Positions 17,512 through 25,642 of a stretch of 64,000 nt of DNA are shown piece after piece. Location of the stretch: contig NZ_FQXV01000001.1 of assembly GCF_900130065.1 (NCBI RefSeq), positions 577,083 through 641,082 of the forward strand, given 5' to 3'. How positions within the stretch are numbered: the stretch's first letter is position 1; each line of letters opens with the position of its first letter. Origin of the DNA: Sporobacter termitidis DSM 10068 (lineage in GTDB: Bacteria; Bacillota; Clostridia; Oscillospirales; Oscillospiraceae). A program made the position numbers and the translations under genes. A model generated the notes under the pieces. That model saw only the letters and a list, made by a program, of their open reading frames with translations, was not told the origin of the DNA and ran no database searches.

Positions 17512-20500
17512 TCAGGACGCGTCCTTTTTCAGCGTTTTCTCGGCCTCGGCCAGATCGATGCTCAGAACGCGGGAGACGCCCTGCTCCTGCATGGTGACGC
17601 CGTACAGAACGTCGGCCTCCTCCATCGTGCCCCGGTGGTGCGTGATGACGATCATCTGCGTTTTGACGGACATCTTGCGCATATTTTCGGCAAACCGCAG
17701 GACGTTGGCCTCGTCCAGCGCCGCGTCGATCTCGTCCATGACGACGAACGGCGTGGGGCGGACCTTCAGGATCGAAAAATAGAGGGCGCTGGCAACGAAG
17801 GCCTTCTCTCCGCCGGAGAGGAGCGTGATCGTTTTGAGCGCTTTTCCCGGCGGCTGGACCTTGATCTCGATGCCGCAGTTTAGGATATCGTTCGGGTCCT
17901 CCAGCTCCAGGGACGCCTGCCCGCCGCCGAAGAACTCCAGAAACGTCTCCTTGAAGCTCAGGCTGATATTTTCAAACTCGCGGGCGAACATGGTGCGCAT
18001 CTCCTGGGTGATGTCCCGGATGATCTCCTGCAGCTCTCTCTTGGCCTTCTCCACGTCGTCGCGCTGCTCCGTCAGATACGTGTAGCGGGTGTTGACGCGC
18101 TCGAACTCCTCGATGGCGCCGATATTCGGCGTGCCCAGGGACGAAATGTCGCGCTTGAGCTCCGAAATGTGCCGCCGGGCCTCGGCCGGGTTCTCCAGCT
18201 CCTGCCGGACGGTCAGGGCCACCGAACGGGTGATCTCGTAGGAGTCCCACAGCCTGTCGATGATCTGCTTTTCCTCCATCTGCGCGGCGAGCTTTTTCTG
18301 TTCCAGGCGCGCGCACTCGCGCTCCAGCTCCAAAAGCTCGTGGTTTTTCTCCTGCATGACCTTGTCCCGGCGCGTCCTGGCCGCTTCAAGCTCCAGCTTT
18401 TCCGCGGTGATGGCCGCGCTCCGGGCGCGGAACGCCGCCATTTTCTCGCCCAGCTGCACGAGCGCCGTCTCATTGTCGGATATTTCCTTTAAAATGGCGT
18501 CGTGGCGCGCCTTAAGCTCGTCCAGGTATTGCATCTGCTGCCGGCGGCCGCCCGTTAAAATCTCGCGGAGCTCCGACAGCTCCGTGACGGCCTTGGTGAG
18601 CGCCTCGTTTTCGGCGTCCAGGGAGGCTTCCCTGGCGCGGAGCTCCGACAGCGCGCTTGTGATCCTGTCGCGCTCCGAGGTCAGCTGCTCCTGCCCCTCG
18701 GTATCCCGGGCAATCTGCGCGCGGAGCTCCGACAGCGCGCTTTCCAGCGCGGCGATATCGTTCCGCGCCGCCGCCGTTTCGTCGCCGTTGGCTTTGATGC
18801 GCTCGGCAAGATTTTCCGCCTCTGCCCGCATCGCGTTCAGGTTTTCCGCCGAGGCGGAGACCAGCGCCTCAAAATGCCTGAGGTTCGTGTCGAGCTTCAA
18901 GACCTTGTCCTCCAGGCTGCGCATTTCGGCGCCGGAGGACTCCAGCTCGTATTCGGAGGCGGTGAGCTCCCGGACGGCCTCGCCGTGCTCCCGCTCCGCG
19001 CGGGCGGCCGATTCCGCCAGCAGGGCCTCCTGTTCCGACAAGCCCTTGAGTTCGTTTGCCCGAGAAAGTATGCCCGTATTTGAAGAGGACGAACCACCCG
19101 TCATGGAGCCGCCGGCGTTTAATACCTGGCCGTCCAGCGTGACGATGCGGAAGCTGTTATTGTGCCGCCGCGCGATGCGTATAGCGTCGTCCAGGCTGCC
19201 GGCGACGGCCACCCTCCCCAGGAGGCTCCTGTAAATGCCGGCATACCTGCCGTCACTGCGCACAAGGTCGATGGCAAGGCCCTCGTAGCCCGGCTCGTTT
19301 TTAAGGCCCGGCACATCCAAAACGTTGCCGCGCACCGTTGAGATCGGGAGAAAGGTGGCCCGGCCGCCGTCCCGCCGCTTCAAGAGGTTGATGGCCTCCT
19401 TGCCGTCCTCCTCGGTGTCGACGATGATATTCTGCATGGCGCCGCCCAGCGCCGTCTCGATGGCGACGGCGTATTTGTCGTCCGTCTGCACGAGGCTGCC
19501 CACGGTGCCGTGGACGTGCTTGAGGATGCCCCGCTGGGACTCCTGCATGACCAGCTTGACGGCCTTGGAGTAGCCCTGATAATCCTTTTCCATTTCCGTC
19601 AACAGGCGGATGCGCGATTTCAGGGAATTGAGCTCCATGGTCAGGTGCATTTTTTTGTCGTTTGCCGCGTCGGCTTTTTTCTTCCGGCTGTCGCGGCGCA
19701 TGGTGTAGCCGGTGATGACGTTTTTGATGCGCTGCAGCTCGTCCCCGGCGGCGTCCAGCTCATCCGCGCAGGCGCTCATGTCCTCCTCCAGCTGGCGGTG
19801 CTTCTCACCGGCGGCCGCGGCGTCCAGCGCCACGGTGCCGTCCCTGTCGAGGATCTCCTGGGCCTTGGATGCCAGTGCCGACAGGCGGGACTTTGCCTCG
19901 GATATCTCCTCCTGCAGCGTGTTTTCCCGGCTGAGCATATCGCCAAGCCGCTTTGACGATTCCCCGGCGGTATCAGCAATGCTCTGCAGCGCGCCGACGA
20001 GCCGCGCGGAGTCCGCGGATAGGGCGGCCTTTTCGGCAGATATCTCGCCGAGCCGCAGCTCCCGTTCGTCGATCTGCGCCTTGATGCCGCCGTCGCGGCC
20101 CTCCTGCTCGGTGAGCTCTCGGCGGATGCGCTCGGACTCGCCGATATTGCTCTCGAGATTTGCTTTTAAAACGGCGGTGGCGCTGTCGATTTCGGCGATC
20201 TGCGCCTCCTGGGCCGAGACGGCCTCCCGCACGCTCTCCAGCTCCACGTCCTTCTCATGCATTTTATCCGAAAAGGTCAGGGACGTTTCATAATAGGAGT
20301 CGATCTCCCGGCTCACATCATCCTTCTGGCTAAGGGCGGTGAGATAATCCGTTTCAGTTTTCGTTATCTGCTCCTGGAGGCCGTCAAGGCTGTCCATCCA
20401 GACGGATATCTCCAGGCCCCGCAGCTCGTCCCGCAGGAGCAGGTATTTCTTTGCCGTCTCGGCCTGCTTTTGAAGCGGCTCCACCTGCAGGTAGAGCTCC

Positions 20501-21087
20501 GAGATTTTATCGCCCAGGCGGACGAGGTTTTCCTCGGTGTGCTCGAGCTTCCGCTCCGACTCCTCCTTGCGGTGGCGAAAGCGGGAAATGCCGGCGGCCT
20601 CCTCGAAAATCTCGCGCCGGTCGGTGCTTTTGATCGACAGTATCGCGTCGATCCTGCCCTGGCCGATGATGCTGTAGCCCTCCCGGCCGAGGCCGGTGTC
20701 CATAAACAGCTCGTTGACGTCCTTGAGGCGCACCATCTGACGGTTGATAAAGTACTCGCTCTCGCCGGAGCGGTAATACCGCCGGGTGATCATGACCTCC
20801 GTGAACTCCGTGTCCAGCGTGTGGTCGGCATTGTCCAGAATGAGCGAAACCTCGGCAAAGCCGAGCTGCGGGCGCTTCTGCGTCCCGCCGAAAATGACAT
20901 CCTCCATCTTGCCGCCCCGGAGGGTCCTTGTGGACTGCTCGCCCATGACCCAGAGGATGGCGTCGGAGATGTTGGATTTGCCGCTGCCGTTGGGGCCGAC
21001 AATCGCCGTTACCGGTTTGTCAAATGTCAGCCGCGTTTTTTCCGGAAATGATTTAAAGCCCTGAATTTCAAGTGACTTTAAATACAA
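17512..21087 (-). CDS. smc: Chromosome segregation protein SMC
   Basis: A roughly 1191-residue SMC ATPase that compacts and segregates the chromosome with ScpA/ScpB. Walker A is VGPNGSGKSN near residue 35. Long coiled coils flank the hinge (about 500-680, including GTVGSLVQTDDKYAVAIE). The C-terminal head has the LLSGGEKAFVASALYF signature and Walker B FVVMDEIDAALDEANV. The preferred start is TTG 21087, giving the usual MYLKSLEIQGFKSF, with GGTGG five bases upstream; GTG 21096 is an alternative. It follows the Elp3-like gene and precedes ftsY, the usual clostridial order. Confidence 0.97.
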   Translation of the reverse strand: MYLKSLEIQGFKSFPEKTRLTFDKPVTAIVGPNGSGKSNISDAILWVMGEQSTRTLRGGKMEDVIFGGTQKRPQLGFAEVSLILDNADHTLDTEFTEVMITRRYYRSGESEYFINRQMVRLKDVNELFMDTGLGREGYSIIGQGRIDAILSIKSTDRREIFEEAAGISRFRHRKEESERKLEHTEENLVRLGDKISELYLQVEPLQKQAETAKKYLLLRDELRGLEISVWMDSLDGLQEQITKTETDYLTALSQKDDVSREIDSYYETSLTFSDKMHEKDVELESVREAVSAQEAQIAEIDSATAVLKANLESNIGESERIRRELTEQEGRDGGIKAQIDERELRLGEISAEKAALSADSARLVGALQSIADTAGESSKRLGDMLSRENTLQEEISEAKSRLSALASKAQEILDRDGTVALDAAAAGEKHRQLEEDMSACADELDAAGDELQRIKNVITGYTMRRDSRKKKADAANDKKMHLTMELNSLKSRIRLLTEMEKDYQGYSKAVKLVMQESQRGILKHVHGTVGSLVQTDDKYAVAIETALGGAMQNIIVDTEEDGKEAINLLKRRDGGRATFLPISTVRGNVLDVPGLKNEPGYEGLAIDLVRSDGRYAGIYRSLLGRVAVAGSLDDAIRIARRHNNSFRIVTLDGQVLNAGGSMTGGSSSSNTGILSRANELKGLSEQEALLAESAARAEREHGEAVRELTASEYELESSGAEMRSLEDKVLKLDTNLRHFEALVSASAENLNAMRAEAENLAERIKANGDETAAARNDIAALESALSELRAQIARDTEGQEQLTSERDRITSALSELRAREASLDAENEALTKAVTELSELREILTGGRRQQMQYLDELKARHDAILKEISDNETALVQLGEKMAAFRARSAAITAEKLELEAARTRRDKVMQEKNHELLELERECARLEQKKLAAQMEEKQIIDRLWDSYEITRSVALTVRQELENPAEARRHISELKRDISSLGTPNIGAIEEFERVNTRYTYLTEQRDDVEKAKRELQEIIRDITQEMRTMFAREFENISLSFKETFLEFFGGGQASLELEDPNDILNCGIEIKVQPPGKALKTITLLSGGEKAFVASALYFSILKVRPTPFVVMDEIDAALDEANVLRFAENMRKMSVKTQMIVITHHRGTMEEADVLYGVTMQEQGVSRVLSIDLAEAEKTLKKDAS

Positions 21088-21131
21088 TAAAACCACCGCC
21101 CTGATACGTTAGATCGATCAATATCTGTTAA

Positions 21132-22166
21132 TTATACCCCGGTTTGGGGGGTATTTTCAATGCTTAATATCACGATTTCTCCCGGAGCGACCTCCGCGCC
21201 CGCGACGCGCACGTCCGCGATGCCGAATTCCGTCCTGAGCGCGGCGATATTGCCGCGCCGCTGCCCCGTCATGACGGAAACGCGGGAGGGCGCCACGCCC
21301 AGCGTGACGCGCGCGACAGCGCCCCGGCCGCGGAGCAGCGCCCGCGCCCTGTTCAGATAAACCCGGGCGTATACGAGCTCGCCCAGCGCGGGATGGTACG
21401 CGCCGGCAGCAGCGGCCCCGCCCGACAGCTCGTCCGTCGGATTGAGGCCCAGCCGGACGATCGGGACCCCGGCGCTTTCAAACAGCGGCACGAGCTCGGC
21501 GCAGAGGCGCACGGCGTCCTCCACCGTGTGCTCCCGGTACTCCCCCCGCCGCCACATGTCCCACAGCGCCGTGTCCCGCAGGACGACGGCGGGGTATATT
21601 CGGACGCCGCCGGGCTTTAAAGCGATGATGCTTTCCGCCGTTTTTACCGCTGTGGCCGGTGTATCGCCGGGTAGCCCCGTCATCATCTGGAGGATCAGCT
21701 CGAACCCCATATCCCGAACGAGTCGGGACGCCTTTTCCGTATCCCGTGCGGTGTGGCCGCGCCCGGAGGCCAGAAGCACACCCTCGTCCATGGACTGCGC
21801 GCCGAGCTCCACCGTCACGACGCCGTAGCGCTTCAGCCGCTCCAGCGCCGCCCGGTCCACGGCGTCCGGCCGCGTGGAGACGCGGATGCCGGCGCCTTTA
21901 TAGCTCTTTATAAAATCCTGCGCAGCGCCCAGCAGCGCCTCCTGCTCCGGCACGGGTATCGCCGTAAAGCTGCCGCCGTAGAAGGCCAGCTGCTTCGGGG
22001 CGCCGTCGTCCTTTAAAAAAGCCGCGCTTTCTACGGCGCGGCGGACGGTTTCGGGCGTCGCCGGCTGCAGGGCGCCGGAGATGCGGCGCTGGTTGCAGAA
22101 CACGCAGTCGTTCGGGCACCCCAGGTGCGGGACAAAGACCGGGATCACGTGACGGCGCGGCGTCAT
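21132..22166 (-). CDS. Elp3/YhcC-like radical SAM protein
   Basis: A 344-residue radical SAM protein with the Fe-S motif CPNDCVFC (CX3CX2C) near residue 17, then LAFYGGSFTAIP, VELGAQSMDEGVL and TGLPGDTP. It resembles the radical SAM half of Elp3 but has no acetyltransferase domain. Genes of this type sit between rnc and smc in many Clostridia. A tRNA-modification role is often assumed from the Elp3 resemblance, without proof for this subfamily. It overlaps rnc by four bases. Confidence 0.88.
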   Translation of the reverse strand: MTPRRHVIPVFVPHLGCPNDCVFCNQRRISGALQPATPETVRRAVESAAFLKDDGAPKQLAFYGGSFTAIPVPEQEALLGAAQDFIKSYKGAGIRVSTRPDAVDRAALERLKRYGVVTVELGAQSMDEGVLLASGRGHTARDTEKASRLVRDMGFELILQMMTGLPGDTPATAVKTAESIIALKPGGVRIYPAVVLRDTALWDMWRRGEYREHTVEDAVRLCAELVPLFESAGVPIVRLGLNPTDELSGGAAAAGAYHPALGELVYARVYLNRARALLRGRGAVARVTLGVAPSRVSVMTGQRRGNIAALRTEFGIADVRVAGAEVAPGEIVILSIENTPQTGV

Positions 22167-22837
22167 TTCATCATGGCTTCATAGGCGACTCTGGCCGCGG
22201 CCTGCTCCGCCTCTTTTTTATTTCTTCCCGTTCCGGCGCCCCTGGCCTCGCCATTGAGGCGCACCTCCACCGAAAACTGCTTCATGTGGTCCGGGCCGCT
22301 CTCCCCGATCATGTGGTAGCTGAGCGTCTGGCCGCTCTTTCGCTGGACGAGCTCCTGGAGGAGCGTCTTATAGTCGCAGGCGGCCTTGACGGCTTCGTCG
22401 CGCCCGGACAGAACAAACCGCGTGACCATGGCCTTGGCCGCGTCGATGCCCCCATCCAGGAAGACGGCGGCGACGACGGCTTCAAAGGCGTCGGCCAGGA
22501 TGGACGGACGGCGGCGGCCGCCGCCCAGCTCCTCGCCGCGCCCCAGCTTCAGGCAGGCACCCAACTCCAGCGTGTTCGCCGCGTTCTCCAGGCTCCGCTC
22601 GCAGACGAGCTCGGCGCGGATACGCGTCATCTGCCCCTCGGGCATATCCGGCTCGTTTTGATAGAGGAATTCCGCGACGGTAAAGCCCAGAATCGAGTCG
22701 CCGAGAAACTCCAGGCGCTCGTTGCAGGCAAGACCGCTTTTTTTGTTTTCGTTGGCCCAGGAGCTGTGCGTCAGCGCCGTTTTCAAAAGTGCCCCGTCCC
22801 GGAATACATAACCGAGTTTTTCTTCAAGTTTGTCCAT
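22163..22837 (-). CDS. rnc: Ribonuclease III
   Basis: A 224-residue dsRNA endonuclease for rRNA processing and RNA turnover. The catalytic signature NERLEFLGDSILG is near residue 40 and the second acidic cluster (ADAFEAVVAAVFLDGG) near 115. A C-terminal dsRNA-binding domain (about 155-224) ends in NKKEAEQAAARVAYEAM. It lies 106 bases after acpP and overlaps the Elp3-like gene. Confidence 0.97.
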   Translation of the reverse strand: MDKLEEKLGYVFRDGALLKTALTHSSWANENKKSGLACNERLEFLGDSILGFTVAEFLYQNEPDMPEGQMTRIRAELVCERSLENAANTLELGACLKLGRGEELGGGRRRPSILADAFEAVVAAVFLDGGIDAAKAMVTRFVLSGRDEAVKAACDYKTLLQELVQRKSGQTLSYHMIGESGPDHMKQFSVEVRLNGEARGAGTGRNKKEAEQAAARVAYEAMMK

Positions 22838-22943
22838 GTCACCATGCCCCGCTCAATAGATTGGCGTCAACAGCCGAAGGGCCGTACGATGCCGGTACAA
22901 CAAAGAAGGGCGGGTGATAAAACCCGCCCCGGATATGGCTTTT

Positions 22944-23183
22944 TCAGTCGATTTTGCTGGAAATGTATTTAAAGACGTCGCCGACGGTGACGAGCTTATA
23001 CAGCACCTCTTCATCCGTCTCCGGGATGTCGAACTCTTCCTCGATGGCCATTGTCAGCTCCACGACGTCGAGCGAATCGGCGCCGAGATCGTCCGTAAAC
23101 GAAGTATCCATATCAATGGAATCCTCGGCGACAGAAAACTGTTCGGCAATCAGAGCGCGCAGTCTGTCGAAAATGTCAGTCAC
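22944..23183 (-). CDS. acpP: Acyl carrier protein
   Basis: A 79-residue acidic carrier protein of fatty-acid synthesis. The 4'-phosphopantetheine attachment site is the Ser in LGADSLDVVEL, near residue 37. The start is GTG at 23183 with GAGGTG six bases upstream; the longer open frame to 23276 crosses the promoter and is not real. It has its own promoter and leads into rnc. Confidence 0.96.
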   Translation of the reverse strand: MTDIFDRLRALIAEQFSVAEDSIDMDTSFTDDLGADSLDVVELTMAIEEEFDIPETDEEVLYKLVTVGDVFKYISSKID

Positions 23184-23248
23184 GTATATCACCTCATTGT
23201 TACTTGAGTGCGGCCCGCCTGTCATGTTTCCGCCGCTTACTGATGAAA

Positions 23249-23277
23249 TATTAAAACGCGGCATTTCATTTGTCAAC
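23249..23277 (-). promoter_or_regulatory. SigA promoter for acpP
   Basis: On the minus strand TTGACA (23272-23277), 17 bases, TAATAT (23249-23254). It is 65 bases upstream of the GTG start and downstream of plsX, so acpP-rnc-smc can be transcribed separately from plsX. Confidence 0.75.
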
Positions 23278-23300
23278 AGTTTTTAGCGCCGTATTCTTAA

Positions 23301-24335
23301 TTAATTTTTCTCTGCTTTTTCTTCGATTTTCATGCGCTCGATATTGCTCTGAATCTCCTCCGCGATATGGGCGTCGACGGTGGTCATCGCCTGCAGCACG
23401 GCGTTCTTGAGCGCGGCGGCACCGGACGAGCCGTGGGCCTTGATAACCGGCTTTGAGATACCCAGCAGCGCCGTGCCGCCGACCTTGTCGGCGTCCATCC
23501 GCTCCCGGAGGCTCCTGACGTGCTTTTTGACCAGCAGTGCCGCCAGCTTCGTCACGGCGTTCTTCATAAAGACGCCCTTGATCTCTCTCAGCAGGAAGGA
23601 GGCCGTCCCTTCGATGGACTTCAGGAGAATGTTGCCGGTGTACCCGTCGGCCACAAGCACGTCGCACTCCCCGTACATGACGCCCTTGGATTCCACGTTG
23701 CCGACAAAGTTCAGCGCCCCGTCCTTCGAGGCCTCCTCCAGGAGGCGATAGGCCTCGATCTGCAGGTCCGTCCCCTTGATGGACTCGGTGCCGATATTCA
23801 AAAGGCCGACGCGTGGCTTTTTTATCTTCAAAACGTGCTCGGCGTAAAACGACCCCATGAAGGCAAACTGCAACAGGTATTCCGGTGTGCACTCGGCGTT
23901 GGCCCCGCAGTCGATGAGGACAATGCCCTTGTCGCCCACCGGGAGGACGGGGGCCATCGCCGCGCGGCGGATGCCGCGGATGCGCTTGACGACAAGCGTC
24001 GCCCCCGACAGGAGCGCGCCGGTGCTGCCGGCGGACACCATGGCGTCGCCCAGGCCGTCGCGGAGCATGTTGAGCCCCACGAGCATGGAGGAGTCCTTCT
24101 TTTCCCGGATGGCCGTCACCGGGTCCTCGTCCATGGCGATGACCTGGTCGGCGTGGGCGATCTCGATCCCCTTCGGCAGTTCCGTCCTGCCCATCTTCTG
24201 GACGCTCCGGAGGATCTCCTCGCCCTTGCCCGTCAGAATGATCTCGATATTGAAGGCCTCGGCGGCTTCGATGGCACCTTTGACGATCTCGTCCGGCGCG
24301 TTGTCGCCGCCCATGGCGTCGATGATGATTTTCAT
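23301..24335 (-). CDS. plsX: Phosphate acyltransferase PlsX
   Basis: A 344-residue enzyme that makes acyl-phosphate from acyl-ACP, the first step of phospholipid synthesis in Gram-positives. Motifs: MKIIIDAMGGDNAP start, GSTGALLSGATLVVKRI, VLIDCGANAECTPEYL and KPRVGLLNIGTE. It overlaps trmFO by four bases and is followed by acpP, its substrate carrier. Confidence 0.97.
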   Translation of the reverse strand: MKIIIDAMGGDNAPDEIVKGAIEAAEAFNIEIILTGKGEEILRSVQKMGRTELPKGIEIAHADQVIAMDEDPVTAIREKKDSSMLVGLNMLRDGLGDAMVSAGSTGALLSGATLVVKRIRGIRRAAMAPVLPVGDKGIVLIDCGANAECTPEYLLQFAFMGSFYAEHVLKIKKPRVGLLNIGTESIKGTDLQIEAYRLLEEASKDGALNFVGNVESKGVMYGECDVLVADGYTGNILLKSIEGTASFLLREIKGVFMKNAVTKLAALLVKKHVRSLRERMDADKVGGTALLGISKPVIKAHGSSGAAALKNAVLQAMTTVDAHIAEEIQSNIERMKIEEKAEKN

Positions 24336-25642
24336 TGCATATCCCCTCCCACCCGATATCCGTCAATGATATCGAGGGCTCTCTTTGATATCTCCTGGTT
24401 CTTGTTTCTCTTTCCCTTGACCTTGTACGGCAACGGGCTGATGATGCCGAAATTGATGTTCATCGGCTGAAATTCGCCCACCGAGCCGCCGGAAACGTAG
24501 AGCGCCAGCGCGCCGAGCGCCGTTTCGGCCGGAAAGTCGGCGGCCGGCAGCCCTTGGAGCTCCCGCGCCGTCTCAAGTCCCGCCAGCAGGCCGGAGGCCG
24601 CCGACTCGACGTAGCCCTCCACGCCGGTCATCTGCCCGGCAAAGCTGACGCGCGGCGCCGTCCTGAGCCTGTAGTACCTGTCCAAAAGGCGCGGCGCATC
24701 GAGATAAGTATTCCGGTGCATGACGCCGTAGCGGGCGAATTCCGCGTTTTTTAAGGCCGGGATCATGGAAAAAACGCGCTTTTGCTCCGGGAACTTCAGG
24801 TGCGTCTGGAACCCGACGATGTTGTACAGCGTTCCCGCGGCGTTGTCCTTCCGGAGCTGCACCACGGCGTAAGGCGCCCTCCCCGTTTTGGGGTCAACGA
24901 GGCCCACGGGCTTGAGCGGCCCGAAGCGCATGGTGTCCTCGCCCCGGCGGGCCATCACCTCAATGGGCATGCACCCCTCAAAGACGCCAGCGTCCTCAAA
25001 GCCGTGCACGTGGGCTTCCTCGGCGGTGCAAAGCGCCTGGCGGAACGCCAGATACTCCTCTTTTGTCATCGGACAGTTGACATAGTCCGCGGAACCCTTT
25101 CCGTAGCGGGAGGCAAAGTAAGCGCTGTCCATATCGATGCTCTCAAAGGCGACGATCGGCGCGGCGGCGTCGTAAAAGCTCAGAAATTTCTCCGAGCCCA
25201 AAAGCCCGCCGATGGCGGCGGTGAACCCGTCCGACGTCAGCGGCCCCGTGGCGATAATGACGCGCCCCTCCGGAATCTCCAGCTGCTCGCGTGACACGAG
25301 CGACACGAGCGGATGCGCCAGCAGCCTTTGCGTGACGCGCCCGGCGAACGCCGCCCTGTCCACGGCCAGCGCGCCCCCCGCCGGGACGCGCGTCTCGTCG
25401 GCGCAGGACATGACAAGGCTGTCCAGGCGGCGCATTTCCTCCTTCAAAAGCCCGACGGCGTTCGTCAGCTCATCGCTTCGGAGAGAATTGGAGCAGACGA
25501 GCTCGCAGAAATCGTCCGACACGTGGGCCGGCGTCTTCTTGGCGGGCTTCATTTCCACAAGCCGCACCGGGATACCGCGCGCGGCAAGCTGCCAGGCCGC
25601 CTCGCATCCGGCGAGCCCGGCGCCGACAACGGTGACGCTCAT
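24332..25642 (-). CDS. trmFO: Folate-dependent tRNA m5U54 methyltransferase TrmFO
   Basis: A 436-residue flavoprotein that methylates U54 of tRNA using methylenetetrahydrofolate. The N-terminal FAD motif VVGAGLAGCEAAWQLA is followed by VEMKPAKKTPAH and the family signature ELVCSNSLRSDELTNAVGLL. C-terminal QMTGVEGYVESAASGLLAG is present. It overlaps topA and plsX by four bases each, so all three are coupled; topA-trmFO adjacency is common in Firmicutes. Confidence 0.97.
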   Translation of the reverse strand: MSVTVVGAGLAGCEAAWQLAARGIPVRLVEMKPAKKTPAHVSDDFCELVCSNSLRSDELTNAVGLLKEEMRRLDSLVMSCADETRVPAGGALAVDRAAFAGRVTQRLLAHPLVSLVSREQLEIPEGRVIIATGPLTSDGFTAAIGGLLGSEKFLSFYDAAAPIVAFESIDMDSAYFASRYGKGSADYVNCPMTKEEYLAFRQALCTAEEAHVHGFEDAGVFEGCMPIEVMARRGEDTMRFGPLKPVGLVDPKTGRAPYAVVQLRKDNAAGTLYNIVGFQTHLKFPEQKRVFSMIPALKNAEFARYGVMHRNTYLDAPRLLDRYYRLRTAPRVSFAGQMTGVEGYVESAASGLLAGLETARELQGLPAADFPAETALGALALYVSGGSVGEFQPMNINFGIISPLPYKVKGKRNKNQEISKRALDIIDGYRVGGDMQ